From positions 13,906-21,297 of the forward strand of contig DLQV01000114.1 of the NCBI GenBank assembly GCA_002474415.1: a stretch of DNA of 7,392 bases, written 5' to 3'. Shown here piece by piece: positions 1-6,185 of this stretch (position 1 is its first letter; the number at the start of each line of letters is the position of its first letter). A program made the translations under genes and the position numbers. The DNA comes from Lachnospiraceae bacterium UBA7598. Its GTDB lineage: Bacteria; Bacillota; Clostridia; Lachnospirales; Lachnospiraceae. The notes under the pieces were generated by a model, which searched no databases, was not told where the DNA came from, and worked only from the letters and a program-made list of their open reading frames with translations.

Positions 1-368
1 ATGGCATCTATTTCATTTACCGAAATGTGTGCCGCTGCGGACCCTCTTCTGTAATATGGTGCATACGGATCTCTCCCGTCCTCCACACGTTCCTTTAACT
101 GAATTCCCGTACGGAAAACGTCATCATAAGAAATCAGTTCCGTACCGATATTTTGTCTTAACAGTTCTTCCGCAATATAATGTCCAAACGGATCATCTCC
201 CAGACGGGTCAGATATTCTACGGAATGCCCCAGACGGGTCAGCCCGATTGCAACATTAACTTCCGCTCCGGAAAGACTTCTTGTAAAATGCTCACAATTT
301 TTCAATGGTCCACTTTCTTCTGCAATCAGAAGCGCCATCGGTTCTCCAAATAATAACGTCTTTTTCAT
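1..368 (-). CDS. kdgK: 2-keto-3-deoxygluconate kinase (PfkB family), 3' end outside window
   Basis: It probably phosphorylates 2-keto-3-deoxy-D-gluconate with ATP to give KDPG, the substrate of the aldolase encoded two genes upstream. Translation from the ATG at 368 gives 122 residues; the C-terminal part, with the ATP site and catalytic Asp of PfkB kinases, lies beyond the window start. Seen: the N-terminal PfkB signature, with GAEVNVAIGLTRLG at residues 34-47 and TRLGDDPFGHYI at 54-65, followed by a conserved-looking RTGIQLKE at 86-93. These resemble bacterial KDG kinases more than fructokinase or ribokinase, but the split rests on context too. The start is supported by a GAGG (378-381) nine bases upstream, overlapping the uxaC stop. 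It is the last visible gene of the uxu run, 12 bases after uxaC. Residues 43-47 and 53-57 are both LTRLG, coded by an exact 14-base direct repeat. The alternative is another PfkB sugar kinase. Confidence 0.88.
   Translation of the reverse strand, partial: MKKTLLFGEPMALLIAEESGPLKNCEHFTRSLSGAEVNVAIGLTRLGHSVEYLTRLGDDPFGHYIAEELLRQNIGTELISYDDVFRTGIQLKERVEDGRDPYAPYYRRGSAAAHISVNEIDA
199..242. repeat. Exact 14-base direct repeat inside kdgK
   Basis: CCCAGACGGGTCAG occurs at 199-212 and again at 229-242, a 30-base period that keeps frame. It codes the two LTRLG pentapeptides of the PfkB signature region. Similar residues are expected at both places in this family, so the amino acid repeat is partly family-driven; the exact nucleotide identity is the only unusual part. 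Confidence 0.6.
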
Positions 369-380
369 ATGCACCATCCT

Positions 381-1784
381 CTATGTAAAACGGAAATAGC
401 GTTTGGTATTATTATAAGAAATATCCTGTACGATCTGTCCCAGAATTTTCTCATCCATCGGATACTCTCCGTTTTCTACCCAGCCTCCAATGAGGTTGCA
501 CATAATTCTACGGAAATATTCATGTCTTGGATAGGAAACAAAACTTCTGGAATCGGTTAACATACCGATAAAGTTTCCAAGCAGTCCCTGATTTGCCAGA
601 CCTGTCATCTGCTCAACCATTCCCTGCCGGTTATCGTTGAACCACCACGCACTTCCCTGCTGTATATATCCCGGCTCCTCTCCGTTCTGGAAACAGCCAA
701 TCACAGAACCGATTGCCGTATTGTCAATCGGATTTAAACTGTAAAGCACCGTTTTCGGCAGAGCATCCTCTTCCTGTAAAGCATTCAGCAGATCCGCCAG
801 CTGGGCAGACGGTGTATAACTGTCAATGCAGTCACCTCCGGCATTCGGTCCGTAGGAACGCAGCAGCTTCTGATTATTATCACGCTTTACACCGTAATGC
901 AGCTGCATTACCCATCCCATCTTTTTATACTCTTTTCCGATAAAAAGAAGAAATGCCGTTTTGTATTTCAAATCCTCTTCATAGGAAAGTTCCTGTCCCT
1001 TTAATGCCTTTGCAAAAATGTCTTCCACTTCTTCCTCAGATGCCGGTACATACATGGCATAATCCAGACTATGGTCACTTGCACGGCATCCCATGGCATC
1101 GAAAAATGCCAGCCGGTTATTTAACGCTTTTTTCAGGTCCGCAAAACTGTCAACCGGTTCTCCCGCAGCCGCGGAAAGACGTCTGATATATGCAGAAAAT
1201 CCTTTATCCCTGATTTTCATGGCTGCTTCCGGACGCCATGCCGGAAGAACCTGTACTGTAAAAGTTTTGTCCTCCCGCAGTTTCTGATGCCACTCAAGGG
1301 AATCCGCAGGATCATCAGTCGTACAAAGATGCGTCACATGTGCTTTTTCTATCATGCCACGGGCAGACATATCCGGCTGCTGCAATTTGGCATTGCAAAG
1401 CTGCCATACTTCCTCTGCTGTATCCCCATTTAAAACACCATAATAGTCAAAATAACGCTGTAATTCCAGATGACTCCAGTGATACAGAGGATTTCCGACA
1501 GCCCGCGGAAGTGTCTCAGCCCATTTCTGAAATTTTTCCCGATCCGGTGCGTCGCCTGTGATATACTTCTCATCAACTCCGTTTGCGCGCATCAGTCTCC
1601 ATTTGTAGTGGTCTCCGCCGAGCCACACCTGTGTAATATTGTCAAATCTGATATCCTCTGCAATTTCCTTCGCCTCGATATGGCAGTGATAATCTATCAC
1701 CGGCATTGGCTCTGCGTAGGTATGAAATAGTTTTTTTGCTGTTTCCGTCTCCAGAAGAAAATCCTTATCCATAAACTGTTTCAT
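381..1784 (-). CDS. uxaC: Glucuronate isomerase (uronate isomerase)
   Basis: It isomerises D-glucuronate to D-fructuronate, the entry step of this pathway; family members also convert D-galacturonate to D-tagaturonate. The 467-residue product matches E. coli UxaC (about 470) along its full length. Seen: the amidohydrolase-fold metal motif DYHCHI with H33 and H35, GDHYKWR near residue 57, GNPLYHWSHLELQR near 98, TTDDP near 155, VLPAWRP near 180, and a C-terminal MLTDSRSF...RHEYFRR block. There are two adjacent ATGs, at 1787 and 1784. I choose 1784 because the SD AAAGGAA (1791-1797) is six bases from it but only three from 1787, and because MKQFMDKDF then aligns directly with the E. coli start MTPFMTEDF. 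The gene begins two bases after the eda stop and is followed by kdgK after 12 bases, so it is almost certainly co-transcribed and translationally coupled. Confidence 0.97.
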   Translation of the reverse strand: MKQFMDKDFLLETETAKKLFHTYAEPMPVIDYHCHIEAKEIAEDIRFDNITQVWLGGDHYKWRLMRANGVDEKYITGDAPDREKFQKWAETLPRAVGNPLYHWSHLELQRYFDYYGVLNGDTAEEVWQLCNAKLQQPDMSARGMIEKAHVTHLCTTDDPADSLEWHQKLREDKTFTVQVLPAWRPEAAMKIRDKGFSAYIRRLSAAAGEPVDSFADLKKALNNRLAFFDAMGCRASDHSLDYAMYVPASEEEVEDIFAKALKGQELSYEEDLKYKTAFLLFIGKEYKKMGWVMQLHYGVKRDNNQKLLRSYGPNAGGDCIDSYTPSAQLADLLNALQEEDALPKTVLYSLNPIDNTAIGSVIGCFQNGEEPGYIQQGSAWWFNDNRQGMVEQMTGLANQGLLGNFIGMLTDSRSFVSYPRHEYFRRIMCNLIGGWVENGEYPMDEKILGQIVQDISYNNTKRYFRFT

Positions 1785-1786
1785 CA

Positions 1787-2434
1787 TTAATTCCTTTCTG
1801 TGCCACGCACTTCAGTCGCCAGTGCAACTGCCTGCTTTGTTTTTTCCCGGATTGTGTCAAAATCACCAGATGCAATGAGTGCCCCTTTTACCATCCAGCT
1901 TCCACCACAGGCTATTATACAGTCATTTTCCAGATAGTTTTTCACATTCTGCGGATTAATCCCGCCGGTCGGCATAAATTTCATTCCGACATAAGGTGCC
2001 GCCAGTGCCTTGATTGCTGCAATTCCACCGGAAGTCTCTGCCGGGAAAAATTTCACAACGGAAAGTCCGCGCTTTGCAGCCTGTGCAACCTCAGAAGCTG
2101 TTGCACATCCCGGAAATACAGGGATGTTTTTCTGCAGGCAGTAATCTACGATTTCCGGATCAAATCCTGGACTTACAATAAATTTTGCTCCGGCTTCGAC
2201 CGCCTCATCTACCTGTCCAGTTGTCAGAACCGTTCCGGCTCCTACAACCATATCCGGATATTCCGTTGTCATAATACGGATTGCATCTTTTGCAGCCTTC
2301 GTACGGAATGTCACCTCCGCACATGGCAGTCCTCCCTCACAAAGTGCTTTTGCAAGCGGCAGGGCATCCTTTTTATCATCCAGTACTACTACGGGAACAA
2401 TTGCAAGTTTATGAATCTGTTCTGCTACTGTCAT
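1787..2434 (-). CDS. eda: KDPG aldolase (2-keto-3-deoxy-6-phosphogluconate aldolase)
   Basis: It cleaves KDPG to pyruvate and glyceraldehyde-3-phosphate, the last step of the hexuronate route and of the Entner-Doudoroff path; family members often also act on 4-hydroxy-2-oxoglutarate. The 215-residue class I aldolase has the expected landmarks: EVTFRT with catalytic Glu40, GAGTVL at 65-70, SPGFDPEIV near 88, VVKFFPAE with the Schiff-base lysine at K128, MPTGGINPQN at 154-163 (phosphate binding) and GGSWMV at 177-182. The start at 2434 is set by GGAGG (2444-2448) nine bases upstream and by family length. The frame stays open back to 2479, but that extension lies inside uxuB and looks nothing like the family. 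The start codon is one base from the uxuB stop, so coupling is likely. Some genomes call this gene kdgA; it could in principle be the closely related KDPGal aldolase (dgoA), which the context disfavours. Confidence 0.96.
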   Translation of the reverse strand: MTVAEQIHKLAIVPVVVLDDKKDALPLAKALCEGGLPCAEVTFRTKAAKDAIRIMTTEYPDMVVGAGTVLTTGQVDEAVEAGAKFIVSPGFDPEIVDYCLQKNIPVFPGCATASEVAQAAKRGLSVVKFFPAETSGGIAAIKALAAPYVGMKFMPTGGINPQNVKNYLENDCIIACGGSWMVKGALIASGDFDTIREKTKQAVALATEVRGTERN

Positions 2435-2435
2435 A

Positions 2436-4049
2436 TTATTTTTCCTCCACATATTTCTGCAATGTTTTGCGTACGGCACCCTCTCCGGCGATCAGTTCTT
2501 TAAAACAGCTGCATACCGGATGAAGCAATCCTGCTTTTGCAAGATTTACACCAAAAATTTTCTCATTTGCAAGAATCGGAAGGATCTTTTTCTCCGCTTC
2601 TGCATCCTTCCACGCCACATCCTTTACATAAGGACAAAGTTCTTCCAGCATTGGGTCCGGACTCAATGTAAATGCTTTTCCATTATCATCAACTGCCATC
2701 AGATACCGCAGCCAGCCTGCAAATACCAGAGGAATCAATTTTAACTCCTGCGCTGCATGTGCATCTTTTTTCATATATGCCTTGATGGTTTCTCCGAAAC
2801 GAATGGCCAGTTTCTGGGATGTATCCGTTGCAATACGCTGAGGAGTATCCGGCATAAACGGATTTGGAAGACGTACCTCAAGGACTGTACGAAGGAACTC
2901 CTCCGGATTTAAAATACCCGGATTAACCACAACCGGAAGTCCTTCCTTGTATCCAATGATTTCTACCATTTTTTTCAGATCCGGATCTTTCATTTCGTCC
3001 GAAATTTTTTCATATCCAAGCAGGCAGCCAAAAATTGCAAGAGCTGTGTGAAGCGGGTTCAGACAGGTACACACTTTCATTTTTTCCACCTTATCTACGG
3101 TTTCACGATCCGTAAACATTAACCCTGCCGCCTCTAATTTTTCTCTTCCGTTCGGGAAACGATCCTCAATTACAAGATACTGGGTTTCTTCCGCATTGAC
3201 ATACGGTGCCACATAAGTATGCTTTCCGGTAATCACCGGGTCCAGTTCTTCAACCCCGTCTGCACGCAAGGTTTCTTCTACCTGTGCATCCGGGCGTGGT
3301 GTAATCTTGTCAATCATGCTCCAGGTGAAAGAAACTTTATCAGAATGAACATACGTTTCAAATCCGCCATCTGCCACACCATTTTTTTCCCATTCTTTTG
3401 CAAATGTATCGATCGCTGCATATAATTTGTCACCATTGTGGGAACAGTTGTCCGTACTTACCATGGCAATTGGCTTTTCCCCTGCCCTGTAACGGGCATA
3501 TAAAAGAGCTGCCACCTTGCCCATATAGCTTTTCGGCTGTTTCGGTCCGTTTACAAAATCCTCTGCCACATCCGGCATTGTTTCACCTTTTCCGTTAACC
3601 AGACTATATCCCTTTTCTGTTATGGTAAAGGTTGCCATCTGCAGGGAATCTGCCGCAAAAATTTCTTCCAGTCTGCTGTATGCACTTTTGTTCGAAGAAT
3701 CAAGAGGGAGAGCTTCTGCCACAGAAGCTACCACTTCTTTTTCAATGGTTCCGTCCGATTTTAATGTCGCTACAATTCCAAGATTTTCATGCGGAGCATA
3801 CATCTTATCTATGATTTCATAATCAAATCCTTCTGCCACCACAAGTCCCCGGTCTAAGACTCCCTGATTGAGCAGATGCTGTACCACACGTGCATGAAAT
3901 GCACGGAATAAATTTCCGGCTCCGAAATGAATCCAGAATGGATGTTCTTTCGTTTTTTCAATCATATCTTCCACGGAGTACTCCGGAAGTCTGTATCCTT
4001 TATTTTCCCATTCCTGTTTATTGGAAATTCCCTGTTTCGTAAGTTTCAT
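2436..4049 (-). CDS. uxuB: Fructuronate reductase, mannitol dehydrogenase family (long form)
   Basis: It should reduce D-fructuronate to D-mannonate with NADH, between UxaC and UxuA. The 537-residue product belongs to the polyol-specific long-chain (mannitol/uronate) dehydrogenase family, somewhat longer than E. coli UxuB (about 486). Seen: an N-terminal nucleotide-binding segment, WIHFGAGNLFRAFHA at 39-53; TITEKGYS at 142-149; VSTDNCSHNG at 197-206; VIEDRFPNGR at 293-302; and a catalytic-type block K325...N331-P-L-H334. The gap between Lys and Asn is five residues here against four in the E. coli UxuB, UxaB and Pseudomonas mannitol dehydrogenase motif. An upstream in-frame GTG at 4067 would place the SD AAAGGAA (4057-4063) inside the coding region, so the ATG at 4049, seven bases past it, is the start. 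The neighbours favour fructuronate over tagaturonate as substrate; UxaB-type or altronate-related activity is the main alternative. Confidence 0.9.
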   Translation of the reverse strand: MKLTKQGISNKQEWENKGYRLPEYSVEDMIEKTKEHPFWIHFGAGNLFRAFHARVVQHLLNQGVLDRGLVVAEGFDYEIIDKMYAPHENLGIVATLKSDGTIEKEVVASVAEALPLDSSNKSAYSRLEEIFAADSLQMATFTITEKGYSLVNGKGETMPDVAEDFVNGPKQPKSYMGKVAALLYARYRAGEKPIAMVSTDNCSHNGDKLYAAIDTFAKEWEKNGVADGGFETYVHSDKVSFTWSMIDKITPRPDAQVEETLRADGVEELDPVITGKHTYVAPYVNAEETQYLVIEDRFPNGREKLEAAGLMFTDRETVDKVEKMKVCTCLNPLHTALAIFGCLLGYEKISDEMKDPDLKKMVEIIGYKEGLPVVVNPGILNPEEFLRTVLEVRLPNPFMPDTPQRIATDTSQKLAIRFGETIKAYMKKDAHAAQELKLIPLVFAGWLRYLMAVDDNGKAFTLSPDPMLEELCPYVKDVAWKDAEAEKKILPILANEKIFGVNLAKAGLLHPVCSCFKELIAGEGAVRKTLQKYVEEK

Positions 4050-4056
4050 ATTCTCG

Positions 4057-4063
4057 TTCCTTT
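4057..4063 (-). promoter_or_regulatory. Ribosome binding site that fixes the uxuB start
   Basis: On the minus strand this reads AAAGGAA, seven bases before the ATG at 4049. It argues against the longer in-frame GTG start at 4067, which lies upstream of this site. Confidence 0.7.
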
Positions 4064-4065
4064 CC

Positions 4066-4085
4066 ACACAAAATTTATTTTATGT
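4066..4085 (-). repeat. AT-rich inverted repeat between uxuA and uxuB
   Basis: The 20 bases directly after the uxuA stop form an almost perfect palindrome: ACATAAAAT, two bases, ATTTTGTGT on the minus strand. In RNA this gives A-U and C-G pairs with one U-G wobble and a tiny AU loop. The stem is weak and has no following U-run, so it is not a convincing terminator. It fills most of the only sizeable gap inside the enzyme run and stops just before the uxuB SD, so it could tune uxuB translation or mRNA processing, or be chance in AT-rich DNA. Confidence 0.4.
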
Positions 4086-5159
4086 TTATTTTCTCTTTTC
4101 CTGTTTATCAATTGCTTCCCACAGACCATTGAGGTAAGCGGCTCCAAGCGCACGGTCGTACAAACCGTATCCCGGCATGGCAACCTCCCCCCAGATCATT
4201 CTTCCGTGATCCGGACGGATTGGGCCGTCAAAACCAATTTCATACAGTGCTTTCATAATCTCATACATATCAAAGCTTCCATCTGCTGATAAATGTGCAG
4301 CCTCCTCAAAATCCGTAGGAGAATTAAACTTCAGATTGCGCACATGTGCAAAATGAATTCTTCCTTTAAGTGAGCGGATCATATCCGGAAGGTCATTCTC
4401 CCGGTTGGTTCCATAGGAACCGGAACAGAATGTCACACCATTATGAGGATTATCTACCATATGCATCATGCGCAGAATATTTTCTTTGTTGATGATAATG
4501 CGCGGAAGACCAAATACACTCCATGCCGGATCATCCGGATGAATTGCCATGTTGATATCATATTTGTCGCATACCGGCATAATACGCTCCAGAAAATATT
4601 TCAGGTTTTCAAATAATTTTTCATCGTCAATATCTTTGTACATGGCAAACAGTTCTTTGATGTGCGCCATACGCTCCGGCTCCCAGCCCGGCATAATGCT
4701 GCCGTTGGTATCCCCTGCAATAGAATCAAACATTTTTTCCGGATCCAGTGCATCAACTGCCGCCTGATTATATGCCAGTACCGTAGATCCATCCGGACGC
4801 TTTCTTGCAAGTTCTGTCCTCGTCCAGTCAAACACCGGCATAAAGTTATAACAGACAAGATGAATATCTTCTTTTCCCAGATTTTCCAGTGTCTCAATAT
4901 AGTTATCAATGTAGTGTTCTCTCTCCGGAACTCCTGTTTTGATTGCATCATGCACATTGACACTTTCAATGCCTGACACATGAAGTCCTGCTGCCTCTAC
5001 TTCCTCTTTCATGGCACGGATGCGTTCCCTGCTCCATACCTCTCCCGGTTTTGTATCATATAATGTAGTAATTACACCTTTCACTCCCGGAATCTGCCGG
5101 ATCTGCTCCAGTGTTACAGTATCGAATTCTGATCCATACCAGCGTAATGTCATTTCCAT
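4086..5159 (-). CDS. uxuA: Mannonate dehydratase
   Basis: It dehydrates D-mannonate to 2-keto-3-deoxy-D-gluconate, feeding KdgK. The 357-residue protein is the short Gram-positive form (E. coli UxuA is about 394), a xylose-isomerase-like TIM barrel that uses Mn2+. Seen: the start MEMTLRWYG, GVITTLYDTKPGEVW at 28-42, VCYNFMPVFDWTRT at 102-115, and metal or active-site candidates H207 in AIHPDDP, C245 in TFCSGSYG, H272 in FAHVRNLK, and D317/H318 in RPDHGRMIWGE, then GYGLYDRALG at 330-339. The roles of these residues are by analogy with the Streptococcus enzyme. The start is clear: GGAGGG (5168-5173) lies eight bases before the first ATG. It is the first gene of the enzyme run and is divergent from the araC-type gene 150 bases away, which suggests control by that regulator. 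Confidence 0.97.
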   Translation of the reverse strand: MEMTLRWYGSEFDTVTLEQIRQIPGVKGVITTLYDTKPGEVWSRERIRAMKEEVEAAGLHVSGIESVNVHDAIKTGVPEREHYIDNYIETLENLGKEDIHLVCYNFMPVFDWTRTELARKRPDGSTVLAYNQAAVDALDPEKMFDSIAGDTNGSIMPGWEPERMAHIKELFAMYKDIDDEKLFENLKYFLERIMPVCDKYDINMAIHPDDPAWSVFGLPRIIINKENILRMMHMVDNPHNGVTFCSGSYGTNRENDLPDMIRSLKGRIHFAHVRNLKFNSPTDFEEAAHLSADGSFDMYEIMKALYEIGFDGPIRPDHGRMIWGEVAMPGYGLYDRALGAAYLNGLWEAIDKQEKRK

Positions 5160-5195
5160 TTTTATGTCCCTCCATACGATTTTCTTGTTGTAAAT

Positions 5196-5224
5196 ATTTT
5201 AACTTTTCCCCACGGAAAACGGTA
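5196..5224 (-). promoter_or_regulatory. Candidate uxuA promoter (weak -35)
   Basis: On the minus strand TAAAAT (5201 down to 5196) is a 5-of-6 match to a -10 box and would start transcription near 5189, giving a leader of about 30 bases with the SD inside it. At the correct spacing the -35 position (5219-5224) reads TACCGT, which is poor. A weak -35 fits dependence on an activator such as the adjacent AraC-type protein. This is inference from sequence; no other minus-strand pair in the region looked better. Confidence 0.4.
5204..5219. repeat. Perfect 6-base inverted repeat TTTTCC/GGAAAA, candidate operator
   Basis: TTTTCC (5204-5209), CCAC centre, GGAAAA (5214-5219). It covers the spacer between the proposed -35 and -10 of uxuA, so a protein bound here would compete with RNA polymerase. 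AraC-type proteins usually bind direct repeats, so if it is real, a second dimeric regulator is possible. It may equally be chance. Confidence 0.35.
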
Positions 5225-5235
5225 GTGAATGGATT

Positions 5236-5262
5236 GTTGCTTATATTGCAAAAGTTGCGATT
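5236..5262. repeat. Three tandem NTTGCNNNN units at 9-base period
   Basis: TTGC occurs at 5237-5240, 5246-5249 and 5255-5258, exactly nine bases apart. The middle copy is part of the -35 box of the regulator's own promoter, so occupancy would affect self-expression. It lies about 40-70 bases upstream of the proposed uxuA start site, a usual place for activator binding. Typical AraC-family half-sites recur about every 10-11 or 21 bases, so nine is slightly short. Confidence 0.35.
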
Positions 5263-5274
5263 TTATTCTATAAT
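5246..5274 (+). promoter_or_regulatory. Promoter of the araC-type gene
   Basis: TTGCAA at 5246-5251 and TATAAT at 5269-5274 are separated by 17 bases, close to the ideal vegetative sigma factor promoter. Transcription would begin near 5281, leaving a leader of about 29 bases that contains the SD GGGAGG. Confidence 0.75.
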
Positions 5275-5309
5275 TAAAATACTAACTGATACGATACGGG
5301 AGGCTTATA

Positions 5310-6185
5310 ATGAAGAAAAAATTGCAGACGGAATTCAGTACCAGACAGTACATGATTTCCAAAGATTTTGAAATTTATTATTACAGTGACCAGGGGTTAA
5401 AAAAAGTTGACAGCCACACTCATAATTATTATGAATTTTATTTTTTTTTGGAAGGAAATGTAGAAATCGAGATTGAAGACAAACGCTATCCTCTTCACTA
5501 TGGAGACGTGGTAGTTCTCCCTCCCGGTATTCCGCACCGCGCGATTATCAACAACCCCGGAACTCCTTACCGCCGTTTTGTTTTCTGGATCAGCAAAAGC
5601 TATATGGATTTCTTTTTGCAGCAATCCGACCGTTATGGATATCTTTTGCAGCAGGCCGAAAAAAAACATTATCTTATGTCCAACGACCGGATTGATGCAA
5701 ACAGTATCCATGCACAGATTATTGCGCTGATTGAAGAACTGCATTCCGACCACTATGCCAGGGAAGAACAGATTTCTTTGTATGTCCAGCAGCTTCTTCT
5801 GCATCTGAACCGGCAGTTGTATGCCCAGAAACACCGGCAGCGCACAAAAAAAGAAAGCAGTCTGTATCAGAACCTGCTTTCTTTTATTGAAGATCATCTG
5901 GAAGAAGACCTCTCTTTAGAAGCAATCGCTTCCCATTTTTTTGTCAGTAAATATCACATTTCCCATGTATTCAAGGAAAATACCGGGATTTCTCTTCACC
6001 AGTATGTTCTTAAAAAAAGGCTTGCTGTCTGTAAAAATGCGATGCTGTCGGATTCCTGTGTTACATCTTTTTATGAATCCTATGGATTTCAGGATTACTC
6101 TGCATTTTACCGAGCCTTTAAAAAGGAATTTGGAATTTCTCCCAAAGAGTTTAAGAACGGGATTTCTCCCGTTCATAAACATTAA
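5310..6185 (+). CDS. AraC-family transcriptional regulator with N-terminal cupin domain
   Basis: This is a cytoplasmic DNA-binding regulator, probably the activator of the uronate genes and possibly of the nearby transporter. It has 291 residues, normal for the family. The N-terminal half is an AraC-type cupin: DSHTHNYYEFYFFLEG at 34-49 (H36, H38, E42) and GDVVVLPPGIPHR at 65-77, the usual ligand-binding beta barrel. A helical linker covers about 95-180. The C-terminal domain has a first HTH at about 203-223 (LEAIASHFFVSKYHISHVF) and a second at about 251-276 ending GISPKEF, the standard family end. The second HTH reads SFYESYGF where many members have an EIA..xGF pattern. GGGAGG lies six bases before the ATG. 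The tail NGISPVHKH is encoded by a hairpin, and the stop overlaps that of the opposing permease gene. The ligand is unknown; a hexuronate or glucuronide intermediate is a guess from context. Confidence 0.93.
   Translation: MKKKLQTEFSTRQYMISKDFEIYYYSDQGLKKVDSHTHNYYEFYFFLEGNVEIEIEDKRYPLHYGDVVVLPPGIPHRAIINNPGTPYRRFVFWISKSYMDFFLQQSDRYGYLLQQAEKKHYLMSNDRIDANSIHAQIIALIEELHSDHYAREEQISLYVQQLLLHLNRQLYAQKHRQRTKKESSLYQNLLSFIEDHLEEDLSLEAIASHFFVSKYHISHVFKENTGISLHQYVLKKRLAVCKNAMLSDSCVTSFYESYGFQDYSAFYRAFKKEFGISPKEFKNGISPVHKH
6155..6174. terminator. Perfect hairpin at the end of the araC-type gene, possible weak bidirectional terminator
   Basis: GAACGGGA (6155-6162), a TTTC loop, and TCCCGTTC (6167-6174) form an 8-base-pair perfect stem inside the last codons of the regulator, and 8 bases past the stop of the opposing permease gene. 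On the plus strand it is followed by ATAAACATTAA, with no U-run. On the minus strand it is followed by TTAAACTCTTT, a broken and weak U-run. It is the only strong hairpin I see at this convergent junction, so it may separate the two transcripts, but efficient termination is doubtful. Confidence 0.45.

Larger units (their letters stand above)
5160..5309. promoter_or_regulatory. Divergent control region between uxuA and the araC-type gene
   Basis: These 150 AT-rich bases must contain both promoters and the operators of the locus. I see SD sites at each end (GGAGGG at 5168-5173 for uxuA on the minus strand, GGGAGG at 5298-5303 for the regulator), a strong plus-strand promoter, a poor minus-strand promoter, a triple TTGC repeat and a short inverted repeat. 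ATACGAT appears at both edges (5174-5180 and 5289-5295), in the same orientation. No small ORF, riboswitch-like fold or tRNA is evident. Confidence 0.85.

Noticed and set aside
2435..2479. Fifteen-residue N-terminal extension of the aldolase
   Set aside because: It lies inside uxuB, does not resemble the family, and the GGAGG at 2444-2448 points to the ATG at 2434.
2436..4049. Assignment of the reductase as tagaturonate reductase (UxaB) or mannitol dehydrogenase
   Set aside because: The adjacent uxuA and uxaC and the absence of uxaA make fructuronate reductase the better call, though sequence alone does not exclude the others.
4050..4067. Longer uxuB start at an in-frame GTG (4067)
   Set aside because: The good SD (4057-4063) lies downstream of it and fits the ATG at 4049.
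4601..4981. Minus-strand open frame of 126 codons overlapping uxuA
   Set aside because: It is a different frame of the confidently assigned uxuA, with composition (many Cys, Arg, Leu) typical of a shadow frame.
5211..5226. CcpA catabolite-response element around GGAAAACGGTAG
   Set aside because: It has a cre-like half but lacks the matching second half, so it is too weak to claim.
5255..5274. TTGCGA (5255-5260) as the -35 box of the regulator promoter
   Set aside because: Only eight bases separate it from TATAAT; TTGCAA at 5246-5251 gives the ideal 17.
5160..5309. Riboswitch or attenuator leader upstream of uxuA
   Set aside because: The likely leader is only about 30 bases and no terminator-like stem with a U-run is present.
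5397..5897. Antisense open frame of 166 codons within the regulator gene
   Set aside because: It has no recognisable domain and is fully explained by the sense AraC-type gene.
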